A stretch of DNA of 18,221 nt. Source: JAWKWA01 sp041397765 (GTDB lineage Bacteria; Pseudomonadota; Alphaproteobacteria; Rhizobiales; Hyphomicrobiaceae). The notes beneath the pieces were generated by a model. The model searched no databases and was not told the origin of the DNA. It worked only from the letters and a program-made list of their open reading frames with translations. Positions 1 to 7,537 of the stretch are shown here, piece after piece (position 1 is the stretch's first letter; every line of letters starts with the position of its first letter). The stretch covers positions 1-18,221 of the forward strand of contig JAWKWA010000035.1 in assembly GCA_041397765.1 (NCBI GenBank), given 5' to 3'. The translations under genes and the position numbers were made by a program.

Positions 1-1704
1 CTGGCCGACGCAACCGCACATCACCAGCATGTTGATGACGCCGCGGTAGTTCATGTCCATGTGGTACCAGTGGTTCATCGCCGCGCCGATGATGATCATC
101 GACCGGCCGCCGGTCTTCTCGGCGTTGAGCGCAAACTCGCGGGCGACTGCGATGATCTTGTCGCGGGAAACGCCGGTGATCGCCTCCGCCCACGCCGGCG
201 AATAGGGCGCATCGTCGTCGTAGTTCTTCGCCACGTTGCCGCCGCCGAGGCCGCGGTCGACGCCGTAGTTGGCGAGGAAGAGGTCGTAGACGGTGGCGAC
301 CAGGGCCTCGCCGTCGGCGAGCGCAACGCGCCGCACCGGCACCCTGCGTTCGAGCACGCTGTCATGGTCGCTCGCGGCGAAGTGCTCGTGGGCGATGTTG
401 CCGAAGTAGGGGAAGGCCACGTCGGCGAGCTCTGCGCCCTCGGTGGCGAGGGTCAGCCGGAGCTTCACCTCGGCTCCGTCCGCGGCCCTTTCCTCGAGGT
501 TCCACCGGCCCTTCTCGCCCCAGCGGAAGCCAACCGAGCCGCGCGGCACGACGGTCTTGTCGGTCGCCTCGTCGACGGCGACGGTCTTCCATTCGGGGTT
601 GTTGGTCTCGCCGAGGCCGCCGGCGAAATCGCTGGCGCGGAGGAGGCGCTCCGGCACCAGCCGGCCGTCCTGCTTCACGAGCCGGACCAGCATCGGCATG
701 TCGGTATAGCGCCGCACGTAGTCGGTGAAGTACGGCACCTGACGCTCGACGTGGAACTCCTTGAGGATCACGTGGCCCATCGCCATGGCGAGCGCGGCAT
801 CCGTGCCCTGCTTCACGGACAGCCACATATCGGCGAACTTGGAGGCCTCCGAGTAGTCCGGACAGATCACGACGCTCTTGGCGCCGCGGTAGCGGGCCTC
901 GGTGTAGAAGTGGGCGTCGGGGGTACGGGTCTGCGGGACGTTCGAGCCCCACAGGATGAGGAAGCTCGAGTTGTACCAGTCGGCCGACTCCGGGACGTCG
1001 GTCTGCTCGCCCCAGGTCATCGGCGAGGCCGGCGGCAGGTCGCAGTACCAGTCGTAGAACGACATGCAGACGCCGCCGAGCAGTGACAGGTAGCGCGAGC
1101 CGGCGGCGTAGCTGACCATCGACATCGCCGGGATCGGCGAGAAGCCGATGACGCGGTCGGGGCCGTAGGTCCTCGCCGTATAGGCATTGGCCGCGGCGAT
1201 GATCTCGCTGACCTCGTCCCAGTCGGCGCGGACGAAGCCGCCGAGGCCGCGCTTCTTCACATAAGCGGCGCGCTTCTCCGGGTTCTCGACGATCGACGCC
1301 CAGGCGGCGACCGGCGTCTTGAGCGCGCGCTCCTCGCGCCACAGCCGGAGCAGCCGCGAGCGGACCAGCGGGTACTTCACCCGGTTGCCCGAGTAGAGGT
1401 ACCAGGAGTAGCTGGCGCCGCGCGAGCAGCCGCGAGGCTCATGGTTGGGGAGCTCCGGCCGGGTCCGGGGGTAGTCGGTCTGCTGCGTCTCCCACGTCAC
1501 GATCCCGCCCTTGACGTAGATCTTCCAGGAGCAGGAGCCGGTGCAATTGACGCCGTGGGTGGAGCGCACGACCTTGTCGTGCTGCCAGCGCTTGCGGTAG
1601 CCGTCCTCCCAGCCCCGGTCCTCGTCAGTGACGACGCCGTGGCCGCCGCTGAACTCGCCGGTGACCTTGTGGAAGAAGGTGAGGCGGTCGAGAAATGCGC
1701 TCAT
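1..1704 (-). CDS. narG: Respiratory nitrate reductase alpha subunit NarG, N-terminal 568 residues (runs off left edge)
   Basis: Catalytic molybdenum subunit of membrane-bound nitrate reductase (nitrate to nitrite, cytoplasmic face, with NarH and NarI). Translating the minus strand from ATG 1704-1702 gives an unbroken frame to the window edge, about 45% of the usual ~1240 residues. It starts MSAFLDRLTFF and contains WQHDKVVRSTHGVNCTGSCS. The FS0 cluster ligands His50, Cys54, Cys58 and Cys93 and the molybdenum ligand Asp222 (YDWYCDLPPASP) fall at the same positions as in E. coli NarG. The NarG hallmarks VTWETQQTDYPRTRP and MDMNYRGVINMLVMCGC are also visible. The start lies 10 nt after the narK stop with only a weak Shine-Dalgarno, so co-transcription and translational coupling with narK are likely. 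narHJI would be expected beyond the left edge. No frameshift was seen in the stretches I translated, unlike many neighbours. Confidence 0.97.
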   Translation of the reverse strand, partial: MSAFLDRLTFFHKVTGEFSGGHGVVTDEDRGWEDGYRKRWQHDKVVRSTHGVNCTGSCSWKIYVKGGIVTWETQQTDYPRTRPELPNHEPRGCSRGASYSWYLYSGNRVKYPLVRSRLLRLWREERALKTPVAAWASIVENPEKRAAYVKKRGLGGFVRADWDEVSEIIAAANAYTARTYGPDRVIGFSPIPAMSMVSYAAGSRYLSLLGGVCMSFYDWYCDLPPASPMTWGEQTDVPESADWYNSSFLILWGSNVPQTRTPDAHFYTEARYRGAKSVVICPDYSEASKFADMWLSVKQGTDAALAMAMGHVILKEFHVERQVPYFTDYVRRYTDMPMLVRLVKQDGRLVPERLLRASDFAGGLGETNNPEWKTVAVDEATDKTVVPRGSVGFRWGEKGRWNLEERAADGAEVKLRLTLATEGAELADVAFPYFGNIAHEHFAASDHDSVLERRVPVRRVALADGEALVATVYDLFLANYGVDRGLGGGNVAKNYDDDAPYSPAWAEAITGVSRDKIIAVAREFALNAEKTGGRSMIIIGAAMNHWYHMDMNYRGVINMLVMCGCVGQ

Positions 1705-1714
1705 CGGTCTATAC

Positions 1715-3063
1715 TCACGCTGCTGCTTTGGCCGGAGCCGACGTCCCGCCGCCGTGCTCGACATCGTGGAGGAGGCCGCCGCGCCGGGTGTAGAACCACC
1801 AGGTGGCGATGACGCAGGTGACGTAGAAGGCCATGAAGCCCCACAGCGCCAGATCCGGTCCCCCGGTCGCCGCGATCGACGAGCCGTAGGCCTTGGGGAT
1901 GAAGAAGGCGCCATAGGCGGCGATCGCCGAGGTGAAGCCGATGATGGCCGCCGACTCCTTGTCGCCCTGGCGGACCTGCTCGGCCGCCGGCTTGCCCGGC
2001 ATCAGCCGCACCGTCTCCTTCCGCATGATCGCGGGGATCATCTGGAAGGTGGAGGCGTTGCCGACGCCGGTGGCGAAGAACAGCACCATGAACATCGCGA
2101 AGAAGCCCCAGAACGCCCCCGGCTGGTCCTTGATGCCGAGGAAGTAGAGGACGCCGCCAACCGCCGCGATCATCAGCACGAACACCCAGAAGGTGACGCG
2201 GCCGCCGCCCCAGCGGTCCGACACCCAGCCGGTCGCCGCGCGCGACAGGGCGCCGACCAGCGGGCCGAGGAAGACGAACTTCAGCGAGTCGACATCGGGG
2301 AACTGGGTCTTGGCGAGGAGCGGGAACCCGGCCGAATACCCGATGAAGGAGCCGAAGGTGCCGGTGTAGAGCCAGCACATGATCCAGTTGTGCTTGCGCT
2401 GGAAGATCACCGCCTGCTCGGAGAACGAGGCCTTGGCGGAGGCGATGTCGTTCATGCCGAGCCAGGCCGCGACGGTCGACAGGATCAGGAACGGCACCCA
2501 GATGAAGCCGGCGTTCTGGATCCACAGCATGGCGCCGTCGGAGAGGGTCTGCGGCTCGCCGCCGATCGCGCCGAACACCCCGGCGGTGATGACGATCGGC
2601 ACCACGAACTGAACGACACTGACGCCGAGATTGCCGAGGCCGGCATTGAGGGCGAGGGCGTTGCCCTTCTCCCGCTTGGGGAAGAAGAAGGAGATATTGG
2701 CCATCGACGAGGCGAAGTTGCCGCCGCCGAGGCCGCAGAGGAGCGCCAGCACCAGGAAGATGAGGTAGGGCGTCTCCGGGTTCTGCACCGCGTAGCCGAT
2801 GCCGAAGGCCGGGACCAGGAGCGAGGCGGTGGTCAGCGTCGTCCATAGCCGGCCGCCGAAGATCGGCACCATGAAGGAGTAGAAGATGCGGAGCGTTGCC
2901 CCCGAGAGGCCCGGCAGCGCCGCGAGCCAGAAGAGCTGGTTGGTGGTGTAGGTGAAGCCGATCGCCGGCAGCTTGGCGACCACCACGCTCCACACCATCC
3001 ACACCGAGAAGGCGAGGAGCAACGCGGGAATCGAGAGCCACAGGTTGCGGCGCGCGACGCCGT
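1715..3063 (-). CDS. narK: NarK2 half of a fused NarK1-NarK2 nitrate/nitrite transporter
   Basis: C-terminal major-facilitator half of the fused nitrate/nitrite transporter; NarK2-type domains are nitrate uptake/nitrite export carriers of the inner membrane. From VARRNLWLSIPALLLAF onward the frame is open to TGA at 1717-1715. Nitrate-signature motifs are present: NAGLGNLGVSVVQFVVP, and ESAAIIGF with AAYGAFFIP. The TM1 segment VWMVWSVVVAKLPAIGF is typical. An ATG at 3151 opens this frame, but the residues it adds before VARRN are the wrong-frame reading of the NarK1 C-terminal linker, so I do not take it as a start. In the correct reading the linker DDWRPEDETFWRDKG runs straight into VARRNLW, with one base too many (or two too few) near 3058-3066. 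Transporters of this fused form are known from Paracoccus narK. The stop is 10 nt from narG. Confidence 0.9.
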
Positions 3064-4437
3064 CCCTTGTCCCGCCAGAAGGTCTCATCCTCCGGACGCC
3101 AGTCGTCGATGAGGGCGCTGCGACCGCCATGCTCGGCTGGTTTGTGGACATGCTCCAGCTCGGCCAGCGGCGGCAGCTTGGCGAGCGCCTCGCCGGCCGC
3201 CCGCTGCTCCATCGAGCGGATGGCGAAGTGCATCCATGACAGCGACACGGCGACGATCAGGAAGAGCAGCATGAAGCAGCTCGTCCAGATGTCGGTGAGG
3301 TCCGCCATGACGCCGAAGGCGATCGGCAGGATGAAGCCGCCGAGCCCGCCGATCATGCCGACCAGGCCACCGACGGCGCCGACGTGCTTGGGATAGTAGA
3401 CCGGGATGTGCTTGTAGACCGCGGCCTTGCCCAGCGACATGAAGAAGCCGAGGACGAAGATGGTGATGACGAAAGGAATGAGGTCCATCCGGGTCGAGAA
3501 GGCGATCGGCCCCTGGATGCCGTGGATGACGTAGTCGGTCTCCGGATAGGAGAGCATGAACAGGCAGATCAGCGAGACGCCGAACGTCCAGTACATGATC
3601 GTCCGTGCGCCGTAGCGGTCCGAGAGGTGGCCGCCATAGGCGCGGAACAGGCTCGCCGGGATCGAATAGGCGGCGGCGAGCATGCCGGCGGTCTCGATGT
3701 TGAGACCGTAAACGTCGATGAGATAGTGCGGCAGCCATAGCGCCAGGGCGACAAAGCCGCCGAAGACGAAGAAGTAGTAGAGCGAGAAACGCCAGACCTG
3801 CTGGTGCTTCAACGGCTCGAAGCTGGAGCAGCGTCGAGCGCGGCCTCTCGCCCCTGGCCCGACGTGCCCGGATCTCCGGATCGTCCTGGCTGGTGAGGAA
3901 GAAGATGACCGCCATGATCGCCAGCGCGGACGCCCACACCACGGCCACCATCTGCCAGCCGAAGGCGACGAGCACGAACGGGGCGACGAACTTGGTGACC
4001 GCCGCGCCGACATTGCCGACGCCGAAGATGCCGAGCGCCGTCCCTTGCTTCTCCGGCGGGTACCACTTGGAGACATAGGCGATGCCGACCGCGAACGAGC
4101 CGCCGGCGAGGCTGACGCCGAGGGCGGCGAGCAGCATCATCGGGTAGGTGGTGGCGAAGGAGAGGAGATAGGTGGCGAGGGCTGCGGCGAGCATGGTCAG
4201 GGTGTAGACAACCCGGCCGCCATACTGGTCGGTCCAGATGCCGAGGAAGATGCGGCTGAGCGAGCCGGTGAGGATTGGCAGCCCGACCAGGATGCCGAAC
4301 TCGGTCTCAGTCAGCCCGAGGTCGGCTTTGATCTTCACCCCGATGATGGCGAAGATCGTCCACACCGCGAAGCACACGGTGAAAGCGATGGTCGAAAGTG
4401 CAAGCGCGCGCTGTTGCCCGCCAACCGTTTCAGCCAT
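3064..4437 (-). CDS. narK: NarK1 half of the fused NarK1-NarK2 nitrate/nitrite transporter (frameshifted)
   Basis: N-terminal major-facilitator half; NarK1-type domains are nitrate/proton symporter-like. Start ATG 4437-4435 (MAETVGGQQRALALSTIAF) has a strong GGGGGA ribosome site about 6 nt upstream. Residues 138-153 carry the nitrate signature FGVGNVGAAVTKFVAP, the second signature is GLVGMIGGLGGFILP, and Ser61-Arg62 lies in the TM2 substrate-Arg region. The frame breaks once near 3820-3830: ...GERPRSTLLQ must continue as FEPLKHQQVWRFSLYYFF in another frame, best explained by one extra base. The second frame continues to the linker DDWRPEDETFWRDKG and then shifts again into NarK2. The two halves make one gene of about 907 codons, close to the size of Paracoccus NarK. 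Expression is probably driven by the FNR-type box at 4507-4520. Whether the protein is really broken depends on resequencing. Confidence 0.9.
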
Positions 4438-4472
4438 TTTCGGTCCCCCACATCCTCTGGAATCGCTCGATA

Positions 4473-4485
4473 GACGGAGACTATC
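4473..4485 (-). promoter_or_regulatory. Candidate narK promoter -10 and start point
   Basis: Reading the minus strand, GATAGT at 4485-4480 matches 4 of 6 positions of a -10 hexamer. The inferred start point near 4473 would put the perfect FNR-type box (centre 4513.5) at about -40.5, the class II activator position. A 35-nt leader would then precede the narK ATG. The fit of spacing is inference, and no -35 element is needed at such promoters. Confidence 0.45.
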
Positions 4486-4506
4486 CGCGGATCATCAGGA
4501 TCGTGG

Positions 4507-4520
4507 TTGATGCAAATCAA
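4507..4520. promoter_or_regulatory. FNR/NarR-type operator, narK-proximal
   Basis: TTGAT-GCAA-ATCAA is a perfect match to the FNR consensus TTGAT-N4-ATCAA. It lies 70-83 nt upstream of the narK start in an AT-rich stretch that contrasts with the GC-rich coding DNA. The divergent regulator has the ExxSR recognition helix that reads this half-site. It probably activates narK-narG under low oxygen and/or nitrate. Confidence 0.85.
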
Positions 4521-4620
4521 TAGAGATCGGTTGTATGCCTGTAAAAGAACGTCATTGTCTTTTGGTGATCATGTAATTGATCGCTATATTACTGGACATT
4601 GACTTCAATTATGTCTTGAA

Positions 4621-4634
4621 TTGATTTTTATCAA
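4621..4634. promoter_or_regulatory. Second FNR/NarR-type operator, narR-proximal
   Basis: TTGAT-TTTT-ATCAA is a second perfect FNR-type palindrome. Its centre (4627.5) is 42.5 nt before the narR ATG and about 154 nt upstream of the inferred narK start point. A class II reading toward narR would place the start point right at the ATG (leaderless), and I see no -10 hexamer there. Autorepression of narR, or an accessory upstream site for narK, is therefore equally plausible. Confidence 0.75.
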
Positions 4635-4669
4635 AGTCCGATTCCGATTTCTGACCGAGACATGGACCC

Positions 4670-5367
4670 ATGCGCGCCGACGACGCCAGCCAGATCCGAT
4701 CGCTCCCGCTGTTCCATGACATGGCGGACGCGAGCTTTGCCGACCTCGTCAGGGCTGCCTACCTTCAGCGCTTTCCGGCTCAGGTCGCGCTGATCGCCAG
4801 CACGACAGGCCGGACTTCCTGCATGTCGTCATCGAAGGGCGCGTGGAGCTCTATTCGCGGCATGGGAAGCGGGAGACGACGATTTCCGTGTGCCGGCCGT
4901 TCTCGACCTTCATTCTCGCGGCGGTGGTTCGCGACCTGCCTTACCTCGCCTCCGGCCGGACGGTGGAAGCCTCGCGCATCCTGCTCCTGCCGGCGGAGGA
5001 TGTCCGCGCCGCCTTCGACGCCGACGGCGCGTTCGCCCGCGCCATCGTCCGCGAGCTCTCGACATCGTTCCGCGGCGTGATGAAGGAGCTGAAGAGCCAC
5101 AAGCTAAGGACCAGCGCCGAGCGATTGGCCAACTGGATTCTTGCCAACGACGCCCGCAACGGCGCCTGCGGCCGTTTCACGCTGCCCTACGACAAGCGCA
5201 CCCTGGCCGCGCGGCTCGGCATGACGCCGGAGAACCTGTCCCGGAACCTGGCGCAGCTCGCCGAGCATGGCGTCACGATCCGGAACCGCGATGTCACCAT
5301 CGTTGATCCCGTCCGACTCACGGCCTTCGCCAACCCGACGCCGTCGATCGACGACGAGGCGTATTGA
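4670..5367 (+). CDS. narR: NarR-like FNR/CRP-family transcriptional regulator (one frameshift)
   Basis: Cytoplasmic activator expected to control the divergent narK-narG genes. It starts MRADDASQIRSLPLFHDM and comprises an effector-binding beta-roll (~1-120), a long dimerisation helix (~125-155) and a C-terminal winged helix-turn-helix. The recognition helix reads TPENLSRNL. Glu188, Ser191 and Arg192 reproduce the FNR ExxSR motif that contacts TTGAT half-sites, matching the two boxes in the upstream gap. The N-terminal cysteine cluster of FNR is absent, so it is not an iron-sulfur oxygen sensor. Cysteine-free FNR relatives divergent from narK are the Paracoccus NarR type, which responds to nitrate/nitrite. 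The frame is broken near 4798-4801: restoring one G (GCC-GAG-CAC) joins ...AQVALIA to EHDRPDFLHVVIEGRVELY and gives 232 residues. Dnr/NnrR-type nitric oxide sensing is the main alternative. Confidence 0.85.
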
Positions 5368-5386
5368 TGTCGTTCAGATTGCGGTT

Positions 5387-5638
5387 TCTTTGGTGAGCGC
5401 GCCGGGGCTCGGCATGCGGTGGGATCAGCTCGACCTCGAGAACGACGTCTGGACCAAGCTGGGCTCGACGACCAAACAGAAGACCGAGCACCGCGTGCCG
5501 ATGTCGGCACCGGCGCGACGGCTTCCAGTCGAGCTGCGGAAGGCGGCCGGCGAGGGCGCCTACGTTTTCCGCGGCGCGGGTGCCTCTGGCCCGAGGCTCC
5601 AACCTCTCGCGAGCCGGGACCGGCCGGGGCTCTGCTAA
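5387..5638 (+). pseudogene. Tyrosine-recombinase (phage-type integrase) remnant
   Basis: The frame shows GMRWDQLDLENDVWTK followed by STTKQKTEHRVPMSAPA and then GEGAYVFRG. This is the characteristic central stretch of P4/phage-type tyrosine recombinases, just after the first catalytic Arg region and through the catalytic Lys beta-hairpin. Recognisable similarity covers about 5399-5581. The upstream catalytic-Arg segment, the HxxR box and the nucleophilic Tyr are absent, and there is no credible start or upstream arm-binding domain. It is a dead fragment lying in the 294-nt gap between narR and the NanR-like gene. No flanking tRNA or attachment repeat was seen. It probably marks an old insertion or deletion event. 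Confidence 0.75.
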
Positions 5639-5661
5639 AGCCTCCGAGGCGAGCGAGATCG

Positions 5662-6504
5662 TTACTGGCCTCCGTCTCGCCCGGCCGTTTGACGGCCAAA
5701 TGACGTGGCCCACCGTGCCGCTTTCTCCTGCTCGAAGCGTTGCGCGACATCGTGAGTGACCGCCCGCAGAATCTCGGACGAGAGTCGCTTGGATTCCCGA
5801 TAGAGCTGGCCAATCAACTGGATGTGGCCCGCCATCTCGTGGAAAGCGCGGGCGGGGTCATGGGCGGCGATGGCTTCGTAGATCGCCGTGTGGTCGCGAA
5901 CCGAAAACGTGTCCGCGTCCGGCATGTGATAGGTGGTCGTGCGCTGGTCTACGAGCCAGTCGACGACCGCCTCGTAGACCATGGTGAAGATCGGATTGCC
6001 GGTGATGGCCGCGATCTCGTAGTGGAAGGCGACGTCGGTGCGGATGAACTCGACGCGGTCGCCGACGGCCGCGACGTTGGCGTCGAGGGCGGCCTTGAGG
6101 CGCCGGATGTCGCTCTCCGATGCCACCGTCGCCGCGAGCCAGCACTGGCCAGCTTCCAGAACAAGCCGCGCCTGCTCGCCCCGTTGCTGTCCCTCCGGCC
6201 CTGAAGACAGGCGCTTGGAGAGTTGCGTGAACTGGCGGATGAGATGAGCGGGAGAGGGCGGGATGACCCGGGCCCGCGCGCCGTTGACGATCTCGATCAT
6301 GCCCTGCTGCTCGAGGAAGAACAGCGCCTCGCGCACCGCGGGGCGACCCACCCCGAAGCGTTGCATGAGTTCCTTCTCGGTCGGAAGGCGATCACCGACG
6401 GGAAACTCTCCGCTGTCGATCAGCTTGCCGATTTCGTCGGCGACATCGTGCGCTCGCTTTCGCCGCACCATCGGCGTCTTCGGCAACATCGATTCCACGT
6501 TCAT
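5662..6504 (-). CDS. NanR-like FCD-type GntR transcriptional regulator
   Basis: DNA-binding repressor of the FadR/FCD branch of the GntR family, 280 residues from ATG 6504-6502. I chose this start because GAGGA lies 8-9 nt upstream and the winged helix follows directly. An in-frame ATG at 6573 would add 23 unlikely residues. The N-terminal HTH reads VADEIGKLIDSG...LPTEKELMQRFGVGRPAVREAL (about 18-70). The NGARARV wing and the stretch FIRTDVAFHYEIAAITGNPI...DWLVDQR closely resemble E. coli NanR. The FCD metal-site residues (Asp and His in TDVAFH, His in DHTAIYEAI, His in MAGHIQ) are kept. It is divergent from the aldose-1-epimerase across a 130-nt gap holding an inverted repeat. The inducer is unknown: the NanR resemblance suggests a sugar or sugar acid, but no nan genes are here. 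Confidence 0.85.
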   Translation of the reverse strand: MNVESMLPKTPMVRRKRAHDVADEIGKLIDSGEFPVGDRLPTEKELMQRFGVGRPAVREALFFLEQQGMIEIVNGARARVIPPSPAHLIRQFTQLSKRLSSGPEGQQRGEQARLVLEAGQCWLAATVASESDIRRLKAALDANVAAVGDRVEFIRTDVAFHYEIAAITGNPIFTMVYEAVVDWLVDQRTTTYHMPDADTFSVRDHTAIYEAIAAHDPARAFHEMAGHIQLIGQLYRESKRLSSEILRAVTHDVAQRFEQEKAARWATSFGRQTAGRDGGQ

Positions 6505-6588
6505 TCTCCGGGTCCTCAAGGAATTCGTCGGCGTCACACCTATCCAATCCGCGGGACGAGGCCAACACTGCATTCCTGCTTGTAGTGT

Positions 6589-6614
6589 AATAGGTCGGGA
6601 CTTATTGTCCTATT
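6589..6614. promoter_or_regulatory. Inverted repeat, candidate operator of the NanR-like regulator
   Basis: AATAGGTC (6589-6596) and GTCCTATT (6607-6614) form an inverted repeat matching at 7 of 8 positions, centred at 6601.5. It lies in the divergent gap, 21 nt before the epimerase ATG and about 85 nt upstream of the regulator start. Position and symmetry suit a GntR-family operator controlling both directions. Binding is inferred, not shown. Confidence 0.4.
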
Positions 6615-6634
6615 GCTATCTAAGTGGCGCTCGC

Positions 6635-7537
6635 ATGTTCTCTCTCCCCGGAACCGGACCCCTCGTCACCCTCCGTGAAGACGACGCAGAGTTGGTCGTC
6701 GCCCCGGCGTGCGGTGCCAGACTGTGCTCGTATCGGATCGGCGGCCGGGACGTGCTGAGGCCCGCGTCCGACGAGGCGCTGGCCAGCGCGTTCATCTACG
6801 GTTTCGCGGGCTTTCCCTTGCTGCCCTATTCCGGGCCGATCTTCGGCGACGGTTTCGCCTACGAAGGCGATTTCCATCCGCTGGCGCGCAACGTTCCGAC
6901 GGAACCGTCGGCGACTCATGGCGAAGGCTGGATTCGCCCGTGGCAGATCCTCGACCAGTCGGAGGCCGAGATCCGGCTCGGTCTCGACTACGTCCCCGAG
7001 GACCGCCTGTTCCCTTTTGCCTGGCGCGGCGAGATCGTCTACTCGCTCAGGAACGGACGGTTCGGAGCGCGACTGACGCTGACCAACCGGGATCACCGGC
7101 CAATGCCCGGCAGGATGGGACTGCACCCATACTTCCCTAAGGCCCCGGGGACCGTTTTGCGTTTCGATGCGACCGGCCTGTGGCCGCCGGACGGACCAGA
7201 GGCGGTTCAGCGTGGAGCAGGACCCATCGAGCCGGGCCTCGATTTTCGCGCCGGCCAGGACGTCGACCCGATTGTGCTCGACCGTTGTTATGAAGGTTGG
7301 GACGGGCGGGCCACGCTTACCGCGCCCGACGGCCTGACTACCGTCATCGAGGCCGAGCCGGTGTTCGGCAAGCTGCAGGTTTACGACGCCTGGGACTACC
7401 CGTACCTCTGCATTGAGCCGGTCACCAACACCAATGACGGGTTCAACCGCGCGGCGCACGGCGTCGCCGGGCATGCTGTCGCGATCCTGCCGCCCGGCCA
7501 GAGCCTCACCGGGACGATCTCGATCTACTGCACCTAA
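6635..7537 (+). CDS. Aldose 1-epimerase (galactose mutarotase-like) family protein
   Basis: Cytoplasmic beta-sandwich enzyme that interconverts alpha and beta anomers of aldoses, or a related hexose-binding protein; 300 residues, normal for the family. It starts MFSLPGTGPLVTLREDDAE at ATG 6635; the frame is open further upstream, but that part overlaps the divergent regulator. Family marks are GFPLLPYSGPIF near residue 60, THGEGWIRPW (conserved His), GRMGLHPYFP (catalytic His) and LCIEPVTNTNDGFNRA (catalytic Glu), so the active site looks intact. Only a weak ribosome site (AAGTGG) is visible. It is probably regulated by the divergent NanR-like protein. Its stop TAA (7535-7537) overlaps the stop of the convergent MocR gene. 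Substrate specificity cannot be read from the sequence. Confidence 0.88.
   Translation: MFSLPGTGPLVTLREDDAELVVAPACGARLCSYRIGGRDVLRPASDEALASAFIYGFAGFPLLPYSGPIFGDGFAYEGDFHPLARNVPTEPSATHGEGWIRPWQILDQSEAEIRLGLDYVPEDRLFPFAWRGEIVYSLRNGRFGARLTLTNRDHRPMPGRMGLHPYFPKAPGTVLRFDATGLWPPDGPEAVQRGAGPIEPGLDFRAGQDVDPIVLDRCYEGWDGRATLTAPDGLTTVIEAEPVFGKLQVYDAWDYPYLCIEPVTNTNDGFNRAAHGVAGHAVAILPPGQSLTGTISIYCT

Noticed and set aside
61..1342. Long open frames opposite and alongside narG (for example 61-1086 plus and 362-1342 minus)
   Set aside because: Arg/Ala/Pro/Gly-rich translations with no domain, exact shadows of the conserved NarG frame caused by high GC; the NarG frame itself is open through 1-1704 and simply has no stop inside the window.
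3085..3151. ATG at 3151 as an independent NarK2 start
   Set aside because: The residues it adds (MSTNQPSMAV and following) are the NarK1 linker translated out of frame; no ribosome site fits and the linker joins NarK2 directly after correction.
1701..4076. A single 791-residue protein spanning 4076-1701
   Set aside because: It is real NarK1 sequence only between about 3825 and 3065; before and after it is wrong-frame. The same region read in three frames gives the NarK1-NarK2 fusion.
4662..4670. ATG at 4662 as the regulator start
   Set aside because: It opens a different frame with no FNR-family similarity; ATG 4670 leads straight into the conserved SLPLFHDM segment.
4670..5367. Iron-sulfur FNR/Anr oxygen sensor
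   Set aside because: No N-terminal cysteine cluster is present in the repaired protein; the cysteines seen lie in scattered positions.
5387..5638. Active integrase gene or mobile element
   Set aside because: Lacks the first catalytic Arg region, HxxR and Tyr, has no start, and no flanking repeats or tRNA were seen.
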